From NCBI GenBank assembly GCA_964533865.1, contig CAZHRC010000010.1:3486-67485 (forward strand): DNA of 64,000 nucleotides. Direction: 5' to 3'. The DNA is from CAZHRC01 sp964533865. GTDB lineage: Bacteria; Bacillota; Clostridia; Tissierellales; Peptoniphilaceae. A model generated the notes under the pieces. That model had not been told where the DNA came from and ran no database searches. It was given only the letters and a program-made list of their open reading frames with translations. Below are positions 9,007 through 16,866 of the stretch, in pieces; the first letter of the stretch is position 1, and each line of letters begins with the position of its first letter. The translations under genes and the position numbers were made by a program.

Positions 9007-9204
9007 TTATAATACGGAGACATCCGCCAAGGTTCTTAAATTCGCAAGTACCCTCGACTCGAAATCCTCCTGAACGCGTATGGTCATTTTGTCTCGCTCA
9101 ATGGAAATATAGCTCGAGTTAATGCCTTTGGTTCTCAATAAATTCATCACTCGAACACAGGAGTCCATTCCTGAACCGAGTTTTGCAACAATGGTTTTCT
9201 CCAT
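9007..9204 (-). CDS. Short ACT-domain protein, putative acetolactate synthase regulatory subunit
   Basis: 65 aa from the ATG at 9204, which has GGAGGG just upstream. A longer frame starts at 9249, but that would put the coding start inside the T-box terminator, so the short form is preferred. The protein is one ACT fold: a beta strand (EKTIVAKLG), a helix (VMNLLRTKGI), then alternating strands. It sits first in the ilv operon, where small subunits such as IlvM/IlvN confer feedback inhibition by valine. It is shorter than IlvM (about 85 aa) and lacks the second domain of IlvH. The role as AHAS subunit is inferred from the fold and position. Confidence 0.75.
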   Translation of the reverse strand: MEKTIVAKLGSGMDSCVRVMNLLRTKGINSSYISIERDKMTIRVQEDFESRVLANLRTLADVSVL

Positions 9205-9227
9205 TTCACCCTCCAAAATAACGTCTA

Positions 9228-9488
9228 ATAAAAAAATCTTTCTCACCAAATCCTACGATTTGGGACGAAAGATATCCGCGGTACCACCCATTTTATGGCA
9301 TAGCCATCACTCTCGGGCCAAAGAGCCCTAGCCCGGTTAACGGGGGCAGCCGCTCCTCCTTAAAGCTATGGCTTTTAGGGAAGAAAGCTCCGGAGCGATT
9401 GCGTTTGACGACCATCCCACCGGATTTTCACCTTCACCGGTTCTCTACGGGGACGACTTGATCAAACCCTCTCCATCAACGCCTTTCA
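9228..9488 (-). promoter_or_regulatory. T-box leader of the ilv operon, valine (GUC) specifier
   Basis: The minus strand carries the T-box core GGGTGGTACCGCGG (9278-9291 region), preceded by a Stem I region with an AGAGAACCGGTGAAGG apical segment, and followed by a hairpin and a T7 run (terminator about 9228-9275). The 3' side of the specifier bulge reads GTCGTC at 9407-9412, so either alignment gives the valine codon GUC. Uncharged tRNA-Val would stabilise the antiterminator and allow expression of the ACT gene, ilvC, ilvD and ilvB. The exact Stem I folding was judged by eye. Confidence 0.88.
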
Positions 9489-9494
9489 TTCCCT

Positions 9495-9523
9495 ATAATA
9501 ATACACCATCTGGCTAAAGTCAA
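9495..9523 (-). promoter_or_regulatory. Promoter of the ilv operon
   Basis: Minus strand: -35 TTGACT (9518-9523), 17-bp spacer, -10 TATTAT (9495-9500), just upstream of the T-box leader. Confidence 0.7.
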
Positions 9524-9558
9524 GAGCTTCCACTATCTTTTTTGTGTTTTTTTCAAAA

Positions 9559-10344
9559 TTATTTAATAATAATCCAAGGACGATCCCCTTCCCATTCCAA
9601 GCGAAGTGGTAGGCCATACAGCGCCGTTAAGTTCGCCTCGGTGAGCACCTCGTGTTTGGGACCGCTGAATTGAATCCTGCCCTCATCTAAAATCGCCACG
9701 TGGGACACCGAAGGCAGGATTTCGTCGATTTGATGGGTCACGTACACAAAGGGGAACTGGTTGGTGTCATTGGCGCTTTGCAAATTGCGCAGAAGCCTTT
9801 CTTTAGCGCGCAAATCCAAACTCTGGCAGGGTTCGTCGAGCACCATCAGGTCGGGTTTAGCCATAAACGCTCTCGCGATCAAGGTGCGACGCTTCTCTCC
9901 TTGGGAGAGTTTGAAAAAGTATCCGTCGGCGATTTTGTTAAGCTCAAACTGATCGATGAGACCACGCGCCTGAGCTTTGTCTTCATCGGTCAACGCATCG
10001 TAAATGCCGATCGAGGCAAACTTTCCCGAAAGGATGATTTCAAACACCGTCTGAGTGGCGAGAGTGCGATCAAAGCGCTCTAGTGTGGAACTTAAAAAAC
10101 CCAAGCGCTTTCTAATCTTTTCCCACTGGTACTTCCCAAAAGTTTTGCCAAAAACCGCAACCTCTCCTTTTGTCGGATAAGTATAGGCGGGGAGCATGGA
10201 CAACAAAGTGGATTTGCCCGATCCATTCAAGCCGAGAAGCGCCCAGTTTTCTCCTTGGTGGATCTTCCAATCCACCTGATCTAAAATCACTCTGCCGTCC
10301 CTTCGAAAGTGAACACCTTCGAAGCTGACAATTTCCTTATGCAA
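9559..10344 (-). CDS. ABC transporter ATP-binding protein (YlmA-like, soluble)
   Basis: About 261 aa single ATPase domain: Walker A GLNGSGKST, signature LSQGEKRR, Walker B LMVLDEP and the switch histidine in YVTHQ. No membrane partner lies nearby. The most upstream possible start (TTG at 10374) has no ribosome binding site. A second TTG at 10344 has GGGGAG 8 nt before it and overlaps the leuA stop by 8 bp, so I use that. It is therefore translationally coupled to leuA and under the same leucine T-boxes, which is unusual. The sequence resembles YlmA-type ATPases, whose function is unclear. Confidence 0.82.
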   Translation of the reverse strand: MHKEIVSFEGVHFRRDGRVILDQVDWKIHQGENWALLGLNGSGKSTLLSMLPAYTYPTKGEVAVFGKTFGKYQWEKIRKRLGFLSSTLERFDRTLATQTVFEIILSGKFASIGIYDALTDEDKAQARGLIDQFELNKIADGYFFKLSQGEKRRTLIARAFMAKPDLMVLDEPCQSLDLRAKERLLRNLQSANDTNQFPFVYVTHQIDEILPSVSHVAILDEGRIQFSGPKHEVLTEANLTALYGLPLRLEWEGDRPWIIIK

Positions 10345-11872
10345 GTTTCTCGCTCCCCTTTTGGCGTTCTTCAAAGTAGCTCATGTGATTGACTGCGTTG
10401 ATATAGGCCAAAACCGAGGATTCGATAATATCCGTGCTAATCCCTTTACCCGAGTAGGCTTTACCTTCGTGGATGAGTTTGATCACCGTCTCGCCCAAGG
10501 CGTCTTTTCCTTCGGTGATGGAACGTATGCTAAAGTCGTCGAGGACGATATCCTTGCCAAAGATTTGGTTAAGAGCATCAAACGCCGCATCGATAGGTCC
10601 GTCGCCTTTTCCGATGCGCTCGATGATCTCGCCTTTGTGGTTGACGGACACCACAGTGGAGTTGGGTTGACCTTTTTTGCGGATCACCGTAAAGTCGTCA
10701 AGCTCGTAATCCATGACCATATCGGCGATATCTCCGACGATCATGGCTTCAATGTCTCTGTCGTAAACGGTTTTCTTCTTATCCGCCAAGTCCTTGAACT
10801 TAACAAAATACGCTTCCAATGCCGCGTCGTCAAACTCGTAGCCCATCTCTTTCAAACGTGCCCTAAAAGCGTGTTTGCCAGAATGTTTGCCCAACACCAT
10901 CAAGTTTTCCGTCAACCCGATAGACTCCGGTGTCATAATTTCGTAGGTTTCGCGATTTGCCAACACCCCGTGTTGGTGGATGCCCGCTTCGTGGGCAAAA
11001 GCATTGGCGCCGACGATGGCTTTATGGGGTTGAACTTTGACACCGGTAATAGTTTGAAGCAAGTTCGATGCTTTCATGATTTCTGTAGTGACGATATTGC
11101 TCTCCACCCCATAGAAGTCTTTGCGGGTTTTGAGCGCCATGACCATCTCTTCTAAAGAGCTGTTGCCCGCTCGTTCGCCGATGCCGTTGACCGTGCATTC
11201 CACTTGACGCGCCCCCGCCAAAACCGCCGACAGGGAATTAGCCACCGCCATGCCCAAATCGTTGTGACAGTGAACCGAAATAATGGCCTTATCGATATTA
11301 GGCACATTGTCTTTAATACCCTTGATCAGATTGTAATATTCCTGGGGAGTGGTGTAGCCCACCGTATCAGGAATATTGACCACTGTCGCTCCTGCAGCGA
11401 TCACTGCTTCGACGACTTTGTATAAAAATTCCGGATCGGAACGGGTCGCATCCTCAGGTGAAAACTCCACGTCTGAAGTGTAGCCTTTAGCGTGTTTTAC
11501 CGCTGCCACAGCCATTTCCAACACTTCCTCTGGGGATTTTTTTAGCTTGTACTCCATGTGGATGGGACTTGTCGCCAAAAAAGTGTGGATTCTCGGATTG
11601 ACGGCGTGTTTGACGGCATCCCATGCGACATCGATGTCTTTCACTGATGCTCTGGACAAACTCGCCACCGTTGCGTTTTTAATCACCTTTGCCACTTCCG
11701 AAACCGATTCAAAGTCCCCTTTGGATGAAATGGCAAACCCCGCCTCGATGACGTCAACGCCCAATCGTTCGAGCTGACGCGCCATCTGTAACTTTTCATT
11801 TAAATTCATACTGCAGCCAGGAGACTGCTCACCATCGCGTAATGTCGTATCAAAAAACTGTACTCTATCCAT
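10337..11872 (-). CDS. leuA: 2-isopropylmalate synthase
   Basis: 511 aa. Condenses acetyl-CoA with 2-oxoisovalerate in the first committed step to leucine. The amino-terminal TIM barrel has the metal-binding start FFDTTLRDGEQSPG (residues 6-19) and the HCHNDLGMAVANS motif near residue 203. GxGERAGN follows, and the carboxyl-terminal third is the LeuA allosteric domain for leucine feedback. Length is normal. The ATG follows AGGGAGG. The leader contains two tandem leucine T-boxes. leuB, leuC and leuD are not in the window. Confidence 0.95.
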   Translation of the reverse strand: MDRVQFFDTTLRDGEQSPGCSMNLNEKLQMARQLERLGVDVIEAGFAISSKGDFESVSEVAKVIKNATVASLSRASVKDIDVAWDAVKHAVNPRIHTFLATSPIHMEYKLKKSPEEVLEMAVAAVKHAKGYTSDVEFSPEDATRSDPEFLYKVVEAVIAAGATVVNIPDTVGYTTPQEYYNLIKGIKDNVPNIDKAIISVHCHNDLGMAVANSLSAVLAGARQVECTVNGIGERAGNSSLEEMVMALKTRKDFYGVESNIVTTEIMKASNLLQTITGVKVQPHKAIVGANAFAHEAGIHQHGVLANRETYEIMTPESIGLTENLMVLGKHSGKHAFRARLKEMGYEFDDAALEAYFVKFKDLADKKKTVYDRDIEAMIVGDIADMVMDYELDDFTVIRKKGQPNSTVVSVNHKGEIIERIGKGDGPIDAAFDALNQIFGKDIVLDDFSIRSITEGKDALGETVIKLIHEGKAYSGKGISTDIIESSVLAYINAVNHMSYFEERQKGSEKLA

Positions 11873-11888
11873 TCCATCCTCCCTTATA

Positions 11889-12112
11889 ATAAAAAAAGCC
11901 CCTAGGATTCAATCCCGGGACGCATTACCGTGTTACCACCCAAGTTGCAAGATCACTTGCCGCTCAAAATGTTTAACGCCATCACCCGTCTTTTTTTACT
12001 GTGATTTCAAAAAAGAAGCTTCGGAACGAGAAACAGAATTCGTCGCTACAGCCTTTCACCACCCGGCCGCTCTCTCTAAGCTTAGTTTTCTGCGCTTTCC
12101 TTTATCGCTAAA
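11889..12112 (-). promoter_or_regulatory. Proximal T-box of the leuA leader, leucine (CUC) specifier
   Basis: Second of two tandem T-boxes. Minus strand: Stem I features AGAGAGAGCGGCC and GGTGAAAGG, specifier region with CTC at 12028-12030 followed by GTTCC, the T-box core GGGTGGTAACACGG (about 11927-11942) and a terminator with GTCCC/GGGGC arms and a T7 run (11889-11922). The core has AACACG where its upstream twin has ACCGCG, a small but real divergence. Uncharged tRNA-Leu would be needed to read through into leuA. Confidence 0.88.
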
Positions 12113-12345
12113 AATAAAAAAATCCCAAGGTTCATTTCAGGACGCCAAATGCGCGGTACCACCTGAATTACCCTAGGGTCACTCTCGATCTCTATCGCGA
12201 TCAACCGTCCACCTCTACTGTTTTCAAGGCGGCATCTCGGGAATGAGTAGCTACTGGGTCAATCGCTGTTTTTCACCAACCAACAGCTCTCTAAAGATAT
12301 CACCAATGGCGCTTTCCGTCATCGACACGCTTTTTTCAAGCGTTA
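12111..12345 (-). promoter_or_regulatory. Distal T-box of the leuA leader, leucine (CUC) specifier
   Basis: First T-box after the promoter. Minus strand: AGAGAGCTGTTGG and GGTGAAAAACAGC in Stem I, a specifier region with CTC at 12245-12247 followed by ATTCC, core CAGGTGGTACCGCGC (12150-12165) and its own terminator with a TTTTTTTATTTTT tract (12111-12142). The specifier neighbourhood matches the proximal copy base for base around CTC-n-TTCC, supporting the leucine reading for both. Two complete copies in series would require two tRNA-binding events and sharpen the response. Confidence 0.88.
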
Positions 12346-12350
12346 TAGGT

Positions 12351-12379
12351 ATTGTACCAAGTTATTTTAGAAAAGTAAA
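12351..12379 (-). promoter_or_regulatory. Promoter of the leuA operon
   Basis: Minus strand: -35 TTTACT (12374-12379), 17-bp spacer, -10 TACAAT (12351-12356). Transcription would start just before the distal T-box. Confidence 0.65.
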
Positions 12380-12428
12380 GCCTTTTTTGAAAAAATGTTT
12401 TCCACTGGTATCCCTTGGCCAAAGGCGA

Positions 12429-12434
12429 TATAAT
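12429..12434 (+). promoter_or_regulatory. Likely -10 box for the first thioredoxin lipoprotein gene
   Basis: Perfect TATAAT, 50 bp before the start codon, divergent from the leuA promoter. No convincing -35 box at the right distance. Confidence 0.4.
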
Positions 12435-12483
12435 GAGGGCAAATCACAACGATCACAACGTATACCTCACAAAGGAGAGTGCC

Positions 12484-13569
12484 ATGTCAAAAAAATACGT
12501 CCTTCTCGCCGCATTAGTCCTCAGCTTGACCGCATGCGCCACCGATACCAAAGCGGAAACCCCTAGCCAAACCCCAACAGAAACCAATGCCTCCCTCGGA
12601 GAGAGCTCCGCTCAATCCTCAGCGAAACGATCCGTCAGCATACCAGGGTTTACCTACGACCTCCCCGAATCTTGGAGCAAGGCCACTGACGTTCTCTCGT
12701 CCTCCGATTTATCTGAGGACCCTATCGTCTACGGCCGTTTTTTTGAGTATACTGCACCGGAACAGCTGAGCATCCTCAAGGATATCCAATCGAATACGGA
12801 AATGACCGCAGAGGAAAAGCGAAACACCTTCCTCGAAAAAGTACGCCCTTTCCGAAAAGCGATTGCCGGTTTCTATGTGGTGGACAAATCCAAGGCAGAA
12901 GTCAACCCGACGACCGATACGATCAAACACGGCTATACTGAACTCACTGTGGTTGGAGAAGACGATGGTCACTACTACTTATTCGCCAAAGGCCCTATGG
13001 TCCCTGAGGGGCTTTCCGAAACCTCCATCACCCAATACCAAGCCCTAATGGCGGATGCTGATCAGCTATTAACTCAGATCACCGCTGTACCGGAAACATT
13101 GGCGGACGTCGCGCGTATGCATTTGACAAAAGACGCTATTCTCGATCTCGCTTCTGAAGATTTTAACGGCAACTCCTTCACCAACGCCAACTACAAAGAC
13201 GCAAAAATCACCATGGTGAACTTTTGGGCGACTTGGTGTGGTTACTGCGTCGAAGAGCTACCGATCCTCGGTGATCTCGCTGCATCCTACGACGCCAAAG
13301 ACTTTCAAATTGTCGGTGTGTTAACTGACGGGTACGAAGACGCTCCCGACACCATCGAGAAGGCAAAAGCGATGTTGACAGCATCTCAGGCAGACTACAC
13401 CAACCTCAAACTGAGCACCTCTATCGCCCAGCGCTACGCTCCCCTGTTAAAGGTCATGCCCACTACGGTTTTTGTCAATGCTGAAGGCACCATTCTCGAC
13501 GATCCCCTTGAAGGCGTGCTCACCATAGAAGGCTATAAAGAAAAGGTAGATGCCCTCTTAAAACCGTGA
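12484..13569 (+). CDS. Lipoprotein with unknown N-domain and TlpA-like thioredoxin domain (copy 1)
   Basis: 361 aa from the ATG that follows AAAGGAG. An upstream in-frame start at 12415 lacks a ribosome site and would bury the signal peptide. The signal peptide ends in the lipobox LTAC near residue 20, so the protein is probably anchored outside the membrane. After a Ser/Thr-rich linker comes an unrecognised domain of about 180 residues (from PGFTYDLPESW), then a thioredoxin fold with FWATWCGYCVEELP, a reducing-type CxxC active site, and the cis-proline motif MPTTVF. It probably acts on disulfides of exported proteins. A paralogue of the same design lies at 15055. Confidence 0.85.
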   Translation: MSKKYVLLAALVLSLTACATDTKAETPSQTPTETNASLGESSAQSSAKRSVSIPGFTYDLPESWSKATDVLSSSDLSEDPIVYGRFFEYTAPEQLSILKDIQSNTEMTAEEKRNTFLEKVRPFRKAIAGFYVVDKSKAEVNPTTDTIKHGYTELTVVGEDDGHYYLFAKGPMVPEGLSETSITQYQALMADADQLLTQITAVPETLADVARMHLTKDAILDLASEDFNGNSFTNANYKDAKITMVNFWATWCGYCVEELPILGDLAASYDAKDFQIVGVLTDGYEDAPDTIEKAKAMLTASQADYTNLKLSTSIAQRYAPLLKVMPTTVFVNAEGTILDDPLEGVLTIEGYKEKVDALLKP

Positions 13570-13618
13570 CACTCGTCTACAAAGCCTGACACCTCGTTTT
13601 TTTATCCTTCTATTCGAA

Positions 13619-13650
13619 ACACCGCCGGCTTTATACAAGCCTGGCGGTGT
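13619..13650. terminator. Shared hairpin terminator between convergent genes
   Basis: Arms ACACCGCC and GGCGGTGT with further pairing (GGCTT/AAGCC) inside. It lies between the plus-strand lipoprotein gene and the minus-strand YheO-like gene. T-tracts are modest on both sides, so it may serve both. Confidence 0.6.
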
Positions 13651-13657
13651 CTTTGGA

Positions 13658-14350
13658 CTACCTATTTTTTTTAGCTTTCCTGCGTTCGCCTTTAATGTAG
13701 CGCAAGTGCATGTAGACCGTGTTTTTCGATACGCCCAAAATCGTCGCCGTCCGATCGACGGAGTTTTTGAGCTCAAAAATACCTTTGTCATAGAGGATTT
13801 CAGTCACCCGGCGCACCTTCATGCTTGCGGGGATCGTCAAATCGTTCATGACGTCATTCTTCGCTTCCTTCGCCGTGACATCAATCAGTTCTTCAGCGCT
13901 ATTCGATAAGGTTTCCCTTGCCAAAACTGGCGTATCGTGGAGATCGGAGGGCAACATGTTCGCTACGTATTCGTACAATGGGGTGTCCAAATACATATTG
14001 ATGCAAATCAAACCGATGATCTGCCCGTCTTCCCCTCTTATCGCCGTAGTAGTCGCCTTAATGTTTTGGCCGTACTTATTCTTCGTGAAATAATTCGCGT
14101 AGCATTTTGCATTGTGCTCGCGAATATTTCCCAGCATCGTCAAGCCGATGTCTGTAATCGGAGCGCCAAGATCTCTGCCTGAATGGTGGCCGTTGTAGAT
14201 CCCAATCACTGAGTTGTCAAATTTTTCTAAATTATGTACAACGATTTCATAGGCTGGTCCTAAATACGCCGCCAATCCTTCCATGGATTGGGCGATAGAA
14301 GCCAGTACCTGACGGTCTTTCGCCGTCAGCTTTACACTAATTTCTTTCAT
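13658..14350 (-). CDS. YheO-like PAS/helix-turn-helix transcriptional regulator
   Basis: About 230 aa. Residues about 15-130 form a YheO-type PAS domain (the EIVVHNL and NSVIGIYNGHHSGR segments). The last 60 residues contain a helix-turn-helix ending TATILGVSKNTVYMHLRYIKG. The ATG at 14350 has GAGGTG 6 nt upstream; a GTG three codons earlier overlaps that ribosome site and is less likely. The family senses small molecules through PAS and controls nearby genes. It lies divergently from the membrane-protein/lipoprotein pair, which are the natural target candidates. The ligand is unknown. Confidence 0.85.
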   Translation of the reverse strand: MKEISVKLTAKDRQVLASIAQSMEGLAAYLGPAYEIVVHNLEKFDNSVIGIYNGHHSGRDLGAPITDIGLTMLGNIREHNAKCYANYFTKNKYGQNIKATTTAIRGEDGQIIGLICINMYLDTPLYEYVANMLPSDLHDTPVLARETLSNSAEELIDVTAKEAKNDVMNDLTIPASMKVRRVTEILYDKGIFELKNSVDRTATILGVSKNTVYMHLRYIKGERRKAKKNR

Positions 14351-14544
14351 CTTTTTCACCTCTGCAATAGTATTCAGAGCAACTTAATTCAAATTATACC
14401 ATACTTGCTGGTTTTTCTCCATACAATACTGAAAAAAGCAATCAAACGAAACCAATGGAAGCCAGTAACTGGTATCCTTTTGGTTCCCCTTTCTCTTGAA
14501 CTCATGATATAATCATTTCAATACCATCGATGAAAGGAGCGCCC

Positions 14545-15030
14545 ATGCAAATACCAAACGCACTGCGAATCGGCCCTCGGATTTGGAAAACCGTCGCCGC
14601 CGTCGCCATCACCTCCATTGTCATGACCTCTCTTTTCCACGAGACCCCCTTCTTTGGATGCATAGGAGCGGTGGTCGGCGTAGGACGCAATCGTGAAGAA
14701 TCCTTTGACAACTCTATCATTCGCAACCTCGGCACTTTAATCGGCGGACTCGTCGGCATCGCCATGCTTTCCATCACCGACAACATCGTCATAGAAGCAT
14801 TTGGCGTCATCCCCATCATCCTCATCAACCGCTGGCTAAAAAAAGAGCCCGCCATCGTCCCCGGGTGCATTGTCTACTTCGCCGTGGTTTATCTTATGCC
14901 TTCTCATGTCGGCATCCTCTACGCCTTCAGACGTATCTCCATGACCTTTGTCGGCACCATCATCGGCATCGTCATCAATCTCCTCTTTGGTACAGATTCC
15001 ATAGAGGACCTCGAAAAGGACAGCCTCTAA
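14545..15030 (+). CDS. Small FUSC/aromatic-acid-exporter-like membrane protein
   Basis: 161 aa from the ATG preceded by AAAGGAG. About four hydrophobic segments. The sequence resembles the membrane half of FUSC/ArAE family proteins (short forms in Firmicutes), with the conserved RNREES-type turn after the second segment and FRRISMTFVGTIIGIVINLL near the end. A perfect TATAAT at 14508-14513 probably belongs to its promoter. It ends 24 bp before the second thioredoxin lipoprotein gene, so they likely form an operon. Long ArAE proteins have an added cytosolic domain that is missing here. The transport substrate is unknown. Confidence 0.7.
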   Translation: MQIPNALRIGPRIWKTVAAVAITSIVMTSLFHETPFFGCIGAVVGVGRNREESFDNSIIRNLGTLIGGLVGIAMLSITDNIVIEAFGVIPIILINRWLKKEPAIVPGCIVYFAVVYLMPSHVGILYAFRRISMTFVGTIIGIVINLLFGTDSIEDLEKDSL

Positions 15031-15054
15031 CGAGGCCAACAACAAGGAGCCATT

Positions 15055-16173
15055 ATGAAACTAAACAAAACACTACTACTCATCGCTTTAGTGTTCACCC
15101 TCACCGCTTGCGGAAAAACGAACACACCCGCTGATACCAGCACGCCGCCCTCTACTACGCCTCAAACCGAAGAGGCGACAACCACAGAGAGAATAGTTGA
15201 GCAGACCCCCGCAGCCAGCCAAACCCTGCCCGGTTTCTCCTATGATATTCCGGCGGGATGGCAAGACGCTGGCGATACGATCGCCTCATCGGACGTTTCC
15301 AACGAACTGATCACCTATGGCCGCTTCTTTCAATACCTGGCACCTGAGTACTTGAAAGTCGTAGAAGACTTGCAAAAAGACACCACCCTCAGCCAAGAGG
15401 ATAAAAACGCCAAATACTTGGAAGAAGTCTACCCCAACGTCAAACCTGTCGCAGGTTTTTATGCCCTCAATCGCAAGCTGTTCAAAGGAGATCCCAAAGT
15501 CGAAGAGGTCGCACCAGGGTTTTCTGAGATCGCACTCTTACAAGAAGACGACGACCATTACTACCTCATCGCCAAAGGCACCGTTAATCTCGACGGTCTT
15601 TCGGAATCCTCTACCGCCCAGTACCAAGCTGTCACAGACGGAGTCGCCGATCTTCAAAACTCACTTAAAATCCATCCCGATAGCATACAAACCCACGCTA
15701 AAACTAAACTGACTCAAGGTAACTCCTTCGTCCTCGACACGACGAGTTTTGATGGATCCCCCTTTACCAGCGACGCCTTTGCCGATTCCAAAATCACCCT
15801 GATCAACTTTTGGGCGACCTGGTGTGGTTACTGTGTCGAAGAACTCCCTGACCTTGGCAAAATCGCAAAGGAATACGACAGTAAAAACCTTCAAGTCATA
15901 GGTATCCTCACAGACGGAGAAACAGGAAATACCCCCATCATCGAAAAAGCACAAAAAATGTTGACCGACGCTGGCGCCTCCTACACCAACCTTCTCATGA
16001 GTGAATCCCTAACAAAAAACTACGGCATGCAATTGACTAGCATGCCCACCACGCTATTTGTCGACAAAGATGGCAAACTTCTCGGCGAACCCATCCTCGG
16101 TGCTATGAATTACGATAAATTTAAAGAAATCACCGACAAACTGCTATCAGAAATCGACAACCCACAACCTTAA
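15055..16173 (+). CDS. Lipoprotein with unknown N-domain and TlpA-like thioredoxin domain (copy 2)
   Basis: 372 aa paralogue of the protein at 12484-13569, with the same order: lipobox LTAC near residue 19, a Thr/Pro-rich linker, the unknown domain (PGFSYDIPAGW onward), and a thioredoxin domain with FWATWCGYCVEELP and MPTTLF. Long blocks such as TYGRFFQYLAPE and DDDHYYLIAKG are shared with copy 1, so the amino-terminal domain is a conserved partner of the redox domain and not simply a spacer. It lies behind the small membrane protein. No CcdA-like electron donor is in the window. Confidence 0.85.
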   Translation: MKLNKTLLLIALVFTLTACGKTNTPADTSTPPSTTPQTEEATTTERIVEQTPAASQTLPGFSYDIPAGWQDAGDTIASSDVSNELITYGRFFQYLAPEYLKVVEDLQKDTTLSQEDKNAKYLEEVYPNVKPVAGFYALNRKLFKGDPKVEEVAPGFSEIALLQEDDDHYYLIAKGTVNLDGLSESSTAQYQAVTDGVADLQNSLKIHPDSIQTHAKTKLTQGNSFVLDTTSFDGSPFTSDAFADSKITLINFWATWCGYCVEELPDLGKIAKEYDSKNLQVIGILTDGETGNTPIIEKAQKMLTDAGASYTNLLMSESLTKNYGMQLTSMPTTLFVDKDGKLLGEPILGAMNYDKFKEITDKLLSEIDNPQP

Positions 16174-16187
16174 CTGCCGACATCACC

Positions 16188-16224
16188 AAAGCGCCGACTT
16201 CTCTTCCTAGAAGTCGGCGCTTTT
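16188..16224. terminator. Bidirectional terminator between the lipoprotein gene and nrdG
   Basis: Perfect 15-bp arms AAAGCGCCGACTTCT and AGAAGTCGGCGCTTT with a 6-nt loop. The arm ends give T-runs in both directions, fitting the convergent genes. Confidence 0.85.
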
Positions 16225-16227
16225 AAT

Positions 16228-16866
16228 TCATGGTATATCCACATCGACCTTATTTTTAAGACCGATTGTCCGGCCTCGCCCGAGGTCTATGCCTTTGGCA
16301 CTATCTTTCGCCAACCACACTCGTTGATTCGCACTTCCGCGAAAAGGTAACACCAACGATCGCTCTTCTGCGATATATGGCCCGTCGATAAGCATATCCA
16401 CATGATGGAGTAACCGTTCAAGATCGGGGTCTTTCGCTCCTCGCACCATCAACTCTTCTAACGTAAACCCCGAGTACGCCACCACAGAATAACCCCTGCC
16501 ACGCGCAGCTACGGCGAGGTCAGCGAAGCCTTGCGGTTGGCAAAAAGGTTCGCCGCCAGAAAAAGTCACCCCCGCTGCCAAAGGATCCTCTTCCAACCTG
16601 TCCAGTATCTCGCCCACCGTCCATCGCCTACCGCCATCAAAATCGTGGGTGGAAGGATTGTGGCAGTCTAGGCAGTGGTGGGGGCAGCCTTGAGCAAACA
16701 AGGTCAATCGCATTCCCGGTCCGTCGACCACCGATCCGCTGACCACCTCTGCCAATAGCAATTCCCGGTTTTGGACGACAGGAGCTTCACTCGGAGAAAC
16801 CGGTCGCCCCAACGCCTTCAATGCATTGGCTTCCTCTCCACCCCACAAAACGAAGCGCGGCCTCAT
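16228..16866 (-). CDS. nrdG: Anaerobic ribonucleotide reductase activating protein (radical SAM)
   Basis: 212 aa. Radical SAM enzyme that installs the glycyl radical on NrdD. The [4Fe-4S] motif CPHHCLDC is in the segment FAQGCPHHCLDCHNP around residue 65, and the GGEP motif (FSGGEPFCQP) follows near residue 103. The start overlaps the nrdD stop as ATGA. Compared with typical NrdG (about 155-180 aa) it has roughly 40 extra residues at the front, and the coupled ATG is the only well-supported start, so the extension appears real. This stretch is locally richer in G+C. Confidence 0.92.
   Translation of the reverse strand: MRPRFVLWGGEEANALKALGRPVSPSEAPVVQNRELLLAEVVSGSVVDGPGMRLTLFAQGCPHHCLDCHNPSTHDFDGGRRWTVGEILDRLEEDPLAAGVTFSGGEPFCQPQGFADLAVAARGRGYSVVAYSGFTLEELMVRGAKDPDLERLLHHVDMLIDGPYIAEERSLVLPFRGSANQRVWLAKDSAKGIDLGRGRTIGLKNKVDVDIP

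Noticed and set aside
9007..9249. ACT-domain gene starting at 9249
   Set aside because: That start falls inside the T-box terminator stem; the ATG at 9204 has GGAGGG upstream and gives a clean ACT domain.
10361..11155. Long plus-strand open frame (264 codons) opposite leuA
   Set aside because: It lies entirely within leuA, has no ribosome binding site and its translation resembles no protein family; it mirrors the codon pattern of the real gene.
13558..13791. Small minus-strand frame overlapping the lipoprotein end and the YheO-like gene
   Set aside because: It overlaps the end of the YheO-like coding region in another frame and crosses a terminator; no start signal.
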